A program made the position numbers and the translations under genes. Positions 26,870 to 35,598 of a stretch of 64,000 bases of DNA are shown in pieces. Source of the DNA: Candidatus Binataceae bacterium (GTDB taxonomy: Bacteria; Desulfobacterota; Binatia; Binatales; Binataceae); contig DATJMX010000021.1 in NCBI GenBank assembly GCA_035508495.1, positions 1-64,000 on the forward strand, read 5' to 3'. The stretch's first letter is position 1. The number at the start of each line of letters is the position of its first letter. The notes beneath the pieces are model-generated. The model saw only the letters and a program-made list of their open reading frames with translations, was not told where the DNA came from and did no database searches.

Positions 26870-28663
26870 TCATCCTTCGTTCGAGGTTTCTGGAGCATGT
26901 TGTTTTGCAGAAAAGGTCAAGATCGATGAGTTACGATCCGGAGTTGAAGAGTCCTTCTGAACACACTGCCATCTCAAAGATATGCATTGTGGATAGCTCT
27001 GCGGTTTGTTCAATTCGAGTGAATATACTCGGCCACCAGGGTCCTCCATCATGCCACTGGCTTTGAGGAACGTAAGGCCTGGCGAATTCCGCGAAGTCGG
27101 TATAAATTCCGCGGAAAGGATAGAGGAACCCGCTGCGCGCGCACGCTCGGCGAGAGCGCACAACATGGCTTGTTCGACTTTGCGGCCCATCACGCGGCAA
27201 CTGAGTACAAAGTCCGCCAATTCGCAGCGGCGATTAACACGGTCGAATGCCAGACTGCCGATTCCAACCAGACCGTAGTCGCCAAAACGATCCGATACGC
27301 GAAAGACCAATGTCAGATGCTCCGGATCTTCCGCCCATAGTGAAAGTTCCGACGCCGAGAGTCGACGCGTCCGGAGGTTCATCTGGTTCGTTTTATTCAA
27401 GAGCTGCGCGGTCCGCTGCAAATTCGATTGATTGAGCTCTTCAGCAACGATCGTCAAGTCGAGACTACTGAGCCAATCATCGAGCGACAGGCTAACATCG
27501 CGAGTTTGACGGCGCTCTCTCTCCGACCCATACATCTTGGCTCGATTGCGATCCTCGGCGCTCACTGCCGGCGCGTCGAAACAGTCCAGGGCGCGCAGGG
27601 CGGAAGGATAGAGCAATGGATTCTCTGGCCAATCGGGCACGTATACTTCAGGAAGGGTGCTTCGGATTCGGTCACGTTCGACGGGATTGTCGTCAACGAA
27701 GACGACTGCCTCGAGACCGAGGTGCAGCTCTGCGGCGAGCGCGGCTATGTTCTCGGCTTTGTCATCCCAGTTGATACGCCATCCCGCAAAATCATCCGGT
27801 CGGAGTATCATTTCAGGATGCGAGCGGATCGCCTCCAGGGCGATTGCTTCCTCGTTCTTGCTCGCGATACCAAGCAGAATGCCGCGGTTGGTCAGAGCCT
27901 TCAGAGCGATCTGAAAGTCGCGATAGGCTTCGCCCTTGTGATCGTGTCCACCTAAGTGGAGTTGCTGCCAACCGACATCACCGACGATGCCGCCCCAAAT
28001 AGTATTGTCGAGGTCAAGAATCAGAAGCTTCTTCGCTCGTCCGCGCAGGCCTTTCAAGGCGCTCGCGAAGTCACGTGCTGCTTCACTGAATACCGCCGTC
28101 GAATATGGCGTCTTTGCCAAGTACCACAGCCGGGGATCGAAGGTCTTGCCGGCACCGGCCGCCAGCCAGCGCGAGGAATCGAATAGATGAATGCGTGAGT
28201 CATTGGCGATACCGTCTGTGAGACGCAGATTCATTCGCATGAGCAGTCTGGCCACGCCGAATATCTCATCCATGTCAAGCAATCCGCGACGGGTGTCGAA
28301 TTGCTGAAGGGGCGAAAAAGTCGGAACGAATATATACCGCACGTGTGAAGGAATCCGCGATAACGAAGCCGCGTACATATCGACATCGTGCAAAACAGAG
28401 TTAGTATCTGTTGCGTCGAAATCGCGAATGCGTTGGTAGGTAGTCGAAATTCCATTCGGCGACGCCCAAACGATTGCACCCGTCAAGTTCGAAGACCATT
28501 CGGCGCGATCAGCCGAGAGCAAGGTTTGCAGTAACTGTCCGTACGGTGCGCAAGTTGGATGAATCGATGAATCCTTGTCCAGTAAACGACCCAGATTCTG
28601 GACATTGAAATCCGACAATAGAAGAAAAGGTTCTCGCACTCCGTGAACTTCCACCACTCTCAC
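26870..28663 (-). CDS. FkbH-like HAD-superfamily protein (glyceryl-ACP type)
   Basis: About 597 residues. The N-terminal SGNH-like region is followed by the HAD-IIIC domain with KKLLILDLDNTIWGGIVGD (nucleophile Asp near 217), LLGIASKNEEAI and EAVVFVDDNPVERD, then a GNAT-like C-terminal part (LTLVFRVSDRFGDYGLVGI). FkbH proteins take 1,3-bisphosphoglycerate, release phosphate and load the glyceryl group on an ACP. The GTG at 28663 overlaps the upstream stop by 4 bp (GTGA) and is preferred; an in-frame ATG at 28708 would lie inside the upstream gene. The last 50 or so residues after SLELNKPQ look unrelated to the family and may be a lineage extension. Confidence 0.88.
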   Translation of the reverse strand: MRVVEVHGVREPFLLLSDFNVQNLGRLLDKDSSIHPTCAPYGQLLQTLLSADRAEWSSNLTGAIVWASPNGISTTYQRIRDFDATDTNSVLHDVDMYAASLSRIPSHVRYIFVPTFSPLQQFDTRRGLLDMDEIFGVARLLMRMNLRLTDGIANDSRIHLFDSSRWLAAGAGKTFDPRLWYLAKTPYSTAVFSEAARDFASALKGLRGRAKKLLILDLDNTIWGGIVGDVGWQQLHLGGHDHKGEAYRDFQIALKALTNRGILLGIASKNEEAIALEAIRSHPEMILRPDDFAGWRINWDDKAENIAALAAELHLGLEAVVFVDDNPVERDRIRSTLPEVYVPDWPENPLLYPSALRALDCFDAPAVSAEDRNRAKMYGSERERRQTRDVSLSLDDWLSSLDLTIVAEELNQSNLQRTAQLLNKTNQMNLRTRRLSASELSLWAEDPEHLTLVFRVSDRFGDYGLVGIGSLAFDRVNRRCELADFVLSCRVMGRKVEQAMLCALAERARAAGSSILSAEFIPTSRNSPGLTFLKASGMMEDPGGRVYSLELNKPQSYPQCISLRWQCVQKDSSTPDRNSSILTFSAKQHAPETSNEG

Positions 28664-29598
28664 CCCAATTTGGTCATCGAATGGTCGGGCATTTCGCTGG
28701 GGGTGCATGAATTATCGAGGTGGTCGTCGAGCGGAATCGAATGCCGGCGAGCTCCGCTCCTGAGCGTGTTCAGCCAGGAAATGAGGTATGCTTTCAATTG
28801 AATCGACCAAGGGACCCAATTGTAAGCGCCGACGAGCTTCAGACGAAATTCGAGGCTCCAATCGTCCGGATCGGCGCGTATTCTACCCAGCACGAAATTG
28901 TCGCAGCTACTAACGAGTGTGCTCATATATACGTGCCGGTACCCAGCTTGCTGACACAGTTCGAGGATGCGTTGGTCGGCGGCGCCAAAGGGAGGACAAA
29001 AGAGCAATACGTCGGTATCCAGGAGGTTCCGAAGTCTTTTGTGCGATTCGGAAAGCTCGACTAAGGCATCGGCATTCGACAGAGTTGTGAGTCTTGGGTG
29101 CGTCAGCGTGTGCGACCCGATGGTTATCAGGCTCGAACGAAGCTGTCGGAGTTCCGTTTCCGATACGATTCGATCGTCAACTTCACCTAAACTGTCGCCC
29201 AGGCGGCCGGCGATTGCGAAGATCGTGCAGGGAATCTTACGTTTCACGAGTTCAGGCACTGCATTGTCCGCGAAGCTTTTCCAAGCATCATCTGCGGTGA
29301 CGAAGACGGCGTTGATCCCAGGCTTGAGATCGAGGAGCTTGTCAGCCCCGACGGGTAGAGCGGTCCGCTGTAGAATATCCATCTGCTTGCTGAATTGCGC
29401 GACTTCCGCTGCAAGAACCTGATGATAGAAGATGCCGACGACCGTGCCTGGCGATTTGACGCCAAACATCCGAGCAAAGAGCCACCAAACCTTCGTAATC
29501 AGGTAAACGCAGATCGAAACGGCGAGTTTGATCGATCGAACGACGGGACGCCGTGGGTACGGTGGCATTTCCGTCTGCTTCTGCACTTGCGAGGTCAT
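28660..29598 (-). CDS. NodB-type polysaccharide deacetylase
   Basis: 312 residues. An N-terminal hydrophobic segment (IKLAVSICVYLITKVWWLF) anchors it to the inner membrane. The CE4 domain shows AVFVTADDAWKSFADNAVP (motif 1, TADDA in place of TFDDG), IGSHTLTHPRLTTL (motif 2, HxxxH) and VLLFCPPFGAADQRIL (motif 3). Metal ligands Asp and two His are kept, but the Gly of TFDDG is Ala. First gene of the decoration operon, about 80 bp downstream of a good sigma-54-like promoter. It probably removes N-acetyl groups from the EPS backbone or a precursor. Confidence 0.88.
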   Translation of the reverse strand: MTSQVQKQTEMPPYPRRPVVRSIKLAVSICVYLITKVWWLFARMFGVKSPGTVVGIFYHQVLAAEVAQFSKQMDILQRTALPVGADKLLDLKPGINAVFVTADDAWKSFADNAVPELVKRKIPCTIFAIAGRLGDSLGEVDDRIVSETELRQLRSSLITIGSHTLTHPRLTTLSNADALVELSESHKRLRNLLDTDVLLFCPPFGAADQRILELCQQAGYRHVYMSTLVSSCDNFVLGRIRADPDDWSLEFRLKLVGAYNWVPWSIQLKAYLISWLNTLRSGARRHSIPLDDHLDNSCTPSEMPDHSMTKLG

Positions 29599-30103
29599 AT
29601 AGGCTCAGTCGCTAACGGCTGAAACTCCGTCGGGTAGGCGGTCGAAGTACAGCGCATTCGAAGCACGGTGTGAGACAGCAATCTAAATGCCACGCAAAAG
29701 AACGCGAAAATGGTCGAAAATCCGCGAATTCAAGAGACTGATTTGAAAGACCGAAATCGGAAGTGTGAAGTTATAACCTTGGCATTGTAGAAACTACATT
29801 CCGGGCGAAGGGTATTGGGGGCTTAATAATGGTTCGCGTGCCGGTCAACGTTTGAAACGATTCAATAGGTGCGAGATCGGCCGGATAAGACGAGTAAGCA
29901 CGCACTGCATTCCCAGGCCCACTAGAATTGCGCCTTATGAGCCAGCGGCATCTGACATTCCTTTCGGCAAAGTCGACTCCGGCGGGTGCTCGGTACGGCG
30001 ATGGACTTGCGAGCGGGGAAGTGGGCAAGACTTGGACGCTCCTTACAACCCGCTGCCCAAGTTCACCGCGCCCAAGAGAGGCCGTAAGGTAAGATCGCGA
30101 CGA
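29599..30103. other. 505-bp intergenic region upstream of the decoration operon
   Basis: No credible gene: the frames that remain open are short, lack ribosome sites and do not resemble proteins. The only supported element is the minus-strand sigma-54-like promoter at 29677-29692. The remaining 400 bp upstream of it is long enough to hold activator sites but shows no obvious dyad; the otsA-type gene ends at its right border. Confidence 0.6.
29677..29692 (-). promoter_or_regulatory. Sigma-54 promoter of the decoration operon
   Basis: On the minus strand the site reads TGGCATTTAGATTGCT: TGGCA at -24 and TTGCT at -12 with the exact 10-base gap between GG and GC. The predicted start is near 29666, about 68 nt before the deacetylase ATG at 29598. 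Confidence 0.75.
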
Positions 30104-31591
30104 TCAATTACGCGAGAGCGGGAGCGCGCTTTCAACACCATCTTCCTTCAGGAGCGTGGAGAGAAACAAGTTCGACCATGCGGTTAGATTGTTTTGATTT
30201 ATGTTCGCGAGCATTACGCGGAAGCGCGCGCGCCTTTCTTCGCTAGTCATTTCGACTGCCGCACGAATACCTTCCGCAATCTGGTCGATGTCATACGGAT
30301 TGACCAGCAGCGCCGAGGTCAACTCTTGAGCCGCGCCGGCAAACTCACTGAGTATCAGCACTTTCGTATCGTCCGTCTGAGCAGCCACGAATTCCTTCGC
30401 CACGAGGTTCATGCCGTCTCGAAGCGGCGTGATCAGAGCAATATCGGACGCCTGATAGTAAGCAGCGAGTTCTTCGGCGGGAAATTGCGTGTACAGGTAG
30501 CGGATAGGTACCCAGCCATCCGACGAAAAACGTCCCACGACACGTCCGACCAGCTCATCGATCTGTTTTTTAAGGGCGGCGTATTCGGCGACCTTCGTTC
30601 GCGATGGCACCGCCACAAGTACAAGAGTTACTCGCTTTCGATACGTAGGATTGAGTTCAAGAAAGCGCTCGAAACCCAGCAGCCGCTCTGCGATACCCTT
30701 GGTATAGTCGAGCCGATCAACTCCGAGAACGACGATCGGAGTTCGCAGAGCTTTACGGATACGCCGTGCACGCGATTTCACAGCAGCGGAACTGGCGAGC
30801 TCATGAAAGTAGTCATTTGGAATACCCAATGGAAATGAACCAACGCGAGTGATCCCCGAATCGTGGTGGATCACTCCGGCATTACGGTCCACGTCGAATT
30901 TCAATATTTTCTCGCAGCAGTCGAGAAAATGCTTTACATAGGTCGGCGTATGAAAGCCGATTAGTCCGCTGCCAAGCATTCCCACGAGCAGTTGAGAGCG
31001 CCAGGGAAAAACCCGAAAAACCTGTTCAGGGGGCCAGGGAACGTGCCAGAACAGGCCAACGGGGAGCGAGGGGTTGCGTTCACGCAGCAGGCTCGGCACC
31101 AACGCCAGGTGAAAATCCTGCACCCACACGAAGTCGTAGTTTGATGCTTCTGCTTCGGCGATTTTCGCAAAGAGTCGATTCACATGACAGTATGAGCTCC
31201 ATTGCGCGCCATCGAAACTGCAATTGAGCGTCATGTAATGCATAAGCGGCCAGAGCGCGCGATTGCACATTCCATAGTAGTAATTTGAAATGTCGCGCTC
31301 GCTCAGCCGCGGGAAGACCATCGCAAATCGCGGATTTGCGGGCGGCATCAACAGCCGTCCGGGAGTCTTTTGTCCTCCCGACCAGGCGATCCACATCCCG
31401 CCGTAGGTCTCGAGCAGTTTCAGGAATGTCGAACCGACACCGCCCACGGTTGCTTCGATTCGTTCGCGGCCGCCTTCATTTATAAGGCGTATCGGCGCCC
31501 GATTCGACATCACAAGCAAGCGCCCTCCGTTTGTGGCGGAAGGCGCTCGCGTACTTTCGAACTGCTCTTCGTCGGTTCTCAGTTCACTCAT
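30104..31591 (-). CDS. otsA: Trehalose-6-phosphate synthase family (GT20)
   Basis: About 495 residues. GT20 signatures: LLVMSNRAPIRL, WVQDFHLALVPSLLRER, VGLFWHVPWPPEQVFRVFPW, IGFHTPTYVKHFLDCC, VLGVDRLDYTKGIAERLLGFE and the donor-binding ITPLRDGMNLVAKEFVAAQ. The reaction is UDP-glucose (or another NDP-glucose) plus glucose-6-phosphate to trehalose-6-phosphate. Glucosylglycerol-phosphate synthases belong to the same family and cannot be excluded by motif. No OtsB phosphatase gene is in the window. The ATG at 31591 is used; a TTG directly before it is in frame. It is divergent from the GH15 gene, with about 150 bp between them. Confidence 0.85.
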   Translation of the reverse strand: MSELRTDEEQFESTRAPSATNGGRLLVMSNRAPIRLINEGGRERIEATVGGVGSTFLKLLETYGGMWIAWSGGQKTPGRLLMPPANPRFAMVFPRLSERDISNYYYGMCNRALWPLMHYMTLNCSFDGAQWSSYCHVNRLFAKIAEAEASNYDFVWVQDFHLALVPSLLRERNPSLPVGLFWHVPWPPEQVFRVFPWRSQLLVGMLGSGLIGFHTPTYVKHFLDCCEKILKFDVDRNAGVIHHDSGITRVGSFPLGIPNDYFHELASSAAVKSRARRIRKALRTPIVVLGVDRLDYTKGIAERLLGFERFLELNPTYRKRVTLVLVAVPSRTKVAEYAALKKQIDELVGRVVGRFSSDGWVPIRYLYTQFPAEELAAYYQASDIALITPLRDGMNLVAKEFVAAQTDDTKVLILSEFAGAAQELTSALLVNPYDIDQIAEGIRAAVEMTSEERRARFRVMLANINQNNLTAWSNLFLSTLLKEDGVESALPLSRN

Positions 31592-31741
31592 CAAAACTGG
31601 CGCATCGGGGAAGGTGATGCATTATCGGGCGAAGCTTATGCGAGCTATTAAAAGTCTCGTCCAGCCGCGCGGTGAGCGCAATGTTGGCCCCGGAAATCCT
31701 GCCTCCGCATCATCACGCGCCTATCTGCTATTTTTAATGTG

Positions 31742-33538
31742 ATGGGCAAGCGAATCGAAAACTACGCGCTGATTGGGAATACCCGGACGGCCGCTCTCGT
31801 TGGGCGTGACGGCTCAATCGATTGGCTATGTCTTCCGCGCTTTGATTCTGGTGCGTGCTTTGCCGCCTTGCTCGGTGATGAGCGCAACGGGCGATGGCTG
31901 ATTGAGCCGACGATCGAGTTGCGCGAGACCAAGCGCCGTTATCGCGGTCAGACGCTCGTGCTCGAGAGCGAGTTGCGGACCCAATCGGGGACCGCTGTAC
32001 TGACCGACTTCATGCCCGTAGCGAGACAAAGTGGGCAGGTCGATATCGTTCGCATCATACGCGGGATCTCCGGCCGCGTGCCGATGCGAATGGCGATCAC
32101 GCTGCGCTTCGATTACGGACGCACGATTCCCTGGCTTCGGCGGCGCGACTACGGCTTCAGCGCGATTGCCGGCCCAAATGCAGTGCGGCTCCGATGCGAC
32201 CTCGATCTGAAGGGGCAGGACTTCGAGACGGTCGCTGAGTTCGAAGTCGCCGAAGGTCAAACCGTGCCGATGGTGCTGACCTGGTATCCGTCGAATGAAA
32301 ACGACCCTGATGCGATAGATCCGGCCGCGGCATTAGAGCAGACGCTGGAAGTATGGGAGGGATGGTCAGCTCGTTGTGCCTCGCAATCAAACTGGCGCGA
32401 TCCCGTCATGCGCTCGCTGCTCACTCTGAAAGCCCTGACCTATCAGCCTACGGGCGGGATCATTGCCGCACCGACGACTTCCTTGCCCGAAAAGCTCGGT
32501 GGCGTGCGCAACTGGGACTATAGATACTGTTGGCTGCGCGACTCGACGATGACGCTCTACGCTCTCTTGATTAGCGGATACGTCGAAGAGGCCCATGCGT
32601 GGCGCGAATGGTTGCTGCGCGCGATCGCAGGGCATCCGCAGGACACTCAAATCATGTACGCGCTGGCGGGTGAGCGTGATCTGCCGGAGCTCGAGCTGCC
32701 GTGGCTCGCGGGCTACGAAGCAAGCCGTCCGGTGCGGATTGGCAACGCGGCACACGAACAGTTTCAACTCGATGTTTTCGGCGAGGTGCTCGATTCACTC
32801 TACCTCGGACGCAAGGCCGGCCTCGAACCGAACGAGGATGCATGGCGTTTGCAGGCGGAGCTGACTGATTTCGTCGCGTCGGCGTGGCAGCAACCGGATG
32901 ATGGTATCTGGGAGGTGCGCGGTCCGCGCCAGCATTTCACGCATTCCAAGCTGATGGCATGGGTCGCAGTGGACCGGTCGATCAAAATGATCGAAAGATT
33001 TCGTTCGTCAGGCGAAGCATCGAAATGGAAGGGATTGCGCGACCAGATCCGCGATGAGATTTGCGCGCGCGGCTTCGACGCGGAGCGCAACAGCTTCGTG
33101 CAGCACTATGGATCGCGCGAACTCGATGCGTCGCTCCTCATGATCCCGATGGTCGGATTCCTGCCGGCTTCAGATCCGCGTGTGGCGGGAACCGTGAAGG
33201 CGATTCAAGAGGAGCTCGTCTACGACGGTCTCGTCATGCGCTACTCCAGTGAGAAAGGAATCGATGGTTTGCCCGCCGGCGAAGGCGCTTTTCTGGCGTG
33301 CAGTTTTTGGCTCGCAGATAACCTGGCGCTTGCGCATCGCGGGTCGGAGGCACGCGCGATGTTCGAGCGCTTGCTCGATTTGCGCAATGACGTTGGATTG
33401 CTGGCCGAGCAATACGATCCGGTCGACAAGCGCCAACTTGGAAATTTTCCGCAGGCCTTCACTCATGTCGCGCTGGTCAACACCGCACACAATCTTGGAC
33501 TGAGCGACGGCCCGGCTAAAGACCGGGCCAACTGCTGA
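31742..33538 (+). CDS. GH15 glucoamylase / trehalase-like glycoside hydrolase
   Basis: About 598 residues. The N-terminal RIENYALIGNTRTAALVGRDGSIDWLCLPRFDSGACFAALLG is the classic start of bacterial GH15 proteins, followed by an (alpha/alpha)6 barrel with VRNWDYRYCWLRDSTMTLYAL, the GH15 active-site segment. KLMAWVAVDRSI and EGAFLACSFWLADNLAL carry the later catalytic-region patterns. Members hydrolyse alpha-1,4 or alpha-1,6 glucosides or trehalose. Divergent from the otsA-type gene and convergent with treT, which favours a role in trehalose or glucan turnover. A 7-bp hairpin (GGCCCGG/CCGGGCC) at 33509-33529 lies just inside the 3' end and may aid termination. Confidence 0.9.
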   Translation: MGKRIENYALIGNTRTAALVGRDGSIDWLCLPRFDSGACFAALLGDERNGRWLIEPTIELRETKRRYRGQTLVLESELRTQSGTAVLTDFMPVARQSGQVDIVRIIRGISGRVPMRMAITLRFDYGRTIPWLRRRDYGFSAIAGPNAVRLRCDLDLKGQDFETVAEFEVAEGQTVPMVLTWYPSNENDPDAIDPAAALEQTLEVWEGWSARCASQSNWRDPVMRSLLTLKALTYQPTGGIIAAPTTSLPEKLGGVRNWDYRYCWLRDSTMTLYALLISGYVEEAHAWREWLLRAIAGHPQDTQIMYALAGERDLPELELPWLAGYEASRPVRIGNAAHEQFQLDVFGEVLDSLYLGRKAGLEPNEDAWRLQAELTDFVASAWQQPDDGIWEVRGPRQHFTHSKLMAWVAVDRSIKMIERFRSSGEASKWKGLRDQIRDEICARGFDAERNSFVQHYGSRELDASLLMIPMVGFLPASDPRVAGTVKAIQEELVYDGLVMRYSSEKGIDGLPAGEGAFLACSFWLADNLALAHRGSEARAMFERLLDLRNDVGLLAEQYDPVDKRQLGNFPQAFTHVALVNTAHNLGLSDGPAKDRANC

Positions 33539-33554
33539 AGCCTTCGCGTCCTGC

Positions 33555-34784
33555 TCACAAGAAGACGATGTCGTCTTCCTTGTTGTCATTTGCGTAGATG
33601 AACGCGAGCAGGTAGTCGCGCATGTGCCGTGTCAGCAGGAAGCTGTTGCGCACATGATTGTGCCCGTTCTCGCCGAGACGCCGCGCATATTCAGGCGCCG
33701 ACAATAGCTGCTTAATCCAGAACGCCGTGCCTTCGACCGTGTGGGTGAGGATTCCGGAGTAGCGATGCGTGATCTGCAGCGGGATTCCGCCGACCGCGCC
33801 GGCGATCACCGGCTTCCATTTCCAAAGCGCTTCGGAGACGGTCAGGCCGAAGCCTTCCCTGAGCGACTTCTGCAGGATGACCGCCGATGCGCGCTGGATG
33901 GCGTTGATCTCGAGGTTCGCATCGGGGGGCAGATCGAGGATATGCACGTCAGGGTCGCTGCCCGCCGCTTCGCGGACCTCGCGCAGAACTTCGGCGCCCT
34001 CGGGATCGTCGGTTGCCGAGCCGCCGGCCAGGATCAACTGACAGTCAACGCGGCGCCGCGCAATCTGCCATGCCTTCACGACTCCCACGGGATCCTTCAG
34101 CCGGTCGAAGCGCGAAACCTGCGTCACGATTGGCTTATCGTTGCGAATCCCGAGCCGCGTCAGGATCGTTTCGACTTCGCCCGTGCTGAGAGGGCGATTC
34201 TTGTCCGACAACGGATCGATCGACGGCGCGATCAGCACCTGCGGCAGATCCATCGTGCGTGCGAACTGCGGGGCGGAAAAAACGCTCAAGTCGTAGCGCT
34301 GAACGAGAGGCGCGATAAATTCCCAGGCGCTCGGCGCCGGTGCCGAGACGTCGATATGGCATCGCCACAGCCAGCGCCCGCCCAGATCGTCGCGCGCGCG
34401 AATCAGTCCGGCCGGCTGCGGATCGTGGATGAACATCAAATCCGCATCGAGGTTGAGATTCTGTAAATTATGCGCGGTGACGTTGTTGTAAATCCCATGG
34501 TCGGCAGCGGTGAACTGGTGCGGTGTGCCGTGCAGCGCGTTGTGCAGATGCTTGGTCAGGGCGAAAAATTCCTCGGTGCCGCTGATGACTTCCCAGCGCG
34601 CCTTGAGGCCGACTTCGTTCAGGAGTGGAATCAGGCGGTTGAGAATCTCGGCGACGCCGCCGCCGCTGCGCGTCGAATTGACGTTGACCACACGCTTGCC
34701 GGCGAGCCGTTCGCCCAGCAGACGCAGCTCCGCGACGACGCCCTCGCCGACGATCGGAACGTAGTCTTCAAGCACTCCTGCCAT
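33555..34784 (-). CDS. treT: Trehalose synthase, TreT-type glycosyltransferase (GT4)
   Basis: About 409 residues starting at MAGVLEDYVPIVGE (ATG 34784). VVNVNSTRSGGGVAEILNRLIPLL is the characteristic N-terminal loop of TreT and clock-related trehalose phosphorylase/synthase enzymes. FIHDPQPAGLI, WRCHIDVSAP, VTQVSRFDRLKDPVGVVKA and LREGFGLTVSEALWKWKPVIAG (with the EX7E pattern) follow. TreT joins NDP-glucose and free glucose to trehalose reversibly. The gene overlaps the end of a DUF5752 gene upstream, which suggests a complex or coupled translation. Third distinct trehalose-forming system in the window. Confidence 0.85.
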   Translation of the reverse strand: MAGVLEDYVPIVGEGVVAELRLLGERLAGKRVVNVNSTRSGGGVAEILNRLIPLLNEVGLKARWEVISGTEEFFALTKHLHNALHGTPHQFTAADHGIYNNVTAHNLQNLNLDADLMFIHDPQPAGLIRARDDLGGRWLWRCHIDVSAPAPSAWEFIAPLVQRYDLSVFSAPQFARTMDLPQVLIAPSIDPLSDKNRPLSTGEVETILTRLGIRNDKPIVTQVSRFDRLKDPVGVVKAWQIARRRVDCQLILAGGSATDDPEGAEVLREVREAAGSDPDVHILDLPPDANLEINAIQRASAVILQKSLREGFGLTVSEALWKWKPVIAGAVGGIPLQITHRYSGILTHTVEGTAFWIKQLLSAPEYARRLGENGHNHVRNSFLLTRHMRDYLLAFIYANDNKEDDIVFL

Positions 34785-35475
34785 CGCGCTGCTCCAGGCG
34801 GCGGTTGACCAGTGCAATCATGCGCTGGCGCAAACCTTCTTCGGTGTGCGTGTACGGGTCGACGTTGCGTAATGCCTCGGCCAGTTCACGTTCGCCGAGC
34901 GTGGTTTCCAACCATCGCGAAAAATCATTATCCGCCAAGTCCAAACGCAGCCGCGCGTCGAACATGTGGTAGGCGATCGAACCGAGCGACACGTGCTTCA
35001 ACGCCTCACCAAACTCCTTGAGGTTCGACGCGCGCACGTCGGTCGGCAGGACGAAGGAGACCGAGCGCATGAAATGAAATTCCTGGCCCGGGGGAGCGAC
35101 GCGAACGTTGTCGGCGCTGTCGAGAAAGCGCTGGATGGTTTCAACCAGGGCGTCGCGCAGATCGTGAATCGTCGAAAATCGCAGCACATCGATCGCCGCA
35201 AGCTCTTCGCCGAGCCGCTGTTCGAGCAACACGTTCGTCGTCCAGTAGGCGAAATCGTTGGGCGGCTCGGGCGACAGATGCTGATGCTGTTCGAGGTAGT
35301 GATGGGTGTGATGATAGATCACCGAGCCGGGGACGGTGCGCAGATTTTCGACCATCTGGGCGAGGTCGCGCGCGCGTCTGCCGGTAAGCAGGGTCAGATT
35401 CAGCCGCGAGCAGAATTTGAAAACGCCGGCGTCCTTCGCGGGAGCTTTTTCAGCTGATCGTTCACCTTGTGCCAT
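34768..35475 (-). CDS. DUF5752-type protein paired with the trehalose synthase
   Basis: About 235 residues, soluble, no signal peptide. Recognisable stretches include VFKFCSRLNLTLLTGRRARDLAQMV, VIYHHTHHYLEQHQHLSPEPPNDFAYW and FHFMRSVSFVLPTDVRASNL. I recall such proteins beside trehalose synthase or glycogen genes under the DUF5752 name. The His-rich YHHTHHYLEQHQH segment could bind metal. ATG 35475 is chosen with GAGA seven bases upstream; an in-frame ATG at 35505 is also possible. The stop lies 17 bp inside treT. Biochemical role unknown; a regulatory or scaffolding subunit of TreT is one inference. Confidence 0.65.
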   Translation of the reverse strand: MAQGERSAEKAPAKDAGVFKFCSRLNLTLLTGRRARDLAQMVENLRTVPGSVIYHHTHHYLEQHQHLSPEPPNDFAYWTTNVLLEQRLGEELAAIDVLRFSTIHDLRDALVETIQRFLDSADNVRVAPPGQEFHFMRSVSFVLPTDVRASNLKEFGEALKHVSLGSIAYHMFDARLRLDLADNDFSRWLETTLGERELAEALRNVDPYTHTEEGLRQRMIALVNRRLEQRDGRSA

Positions 35476-35598
35476 GAGAAATCTCGCGCGGAAGCGCACG
35501 ATCATCGTGCGCGGGCCTCTCCGGGGAAGATTGTCCCGTCCGCGCATGTTCTCTGCAACTCGCTAGGCTCGGCGCGGACGAATGATACGAAAAGCGCT

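Noticed and set aside
31677..31692. Sigma-54-like site on the minus strand before the otsA-type gene
   Set aside because: The -24 box is CGGGGC; only the -12 element is good.
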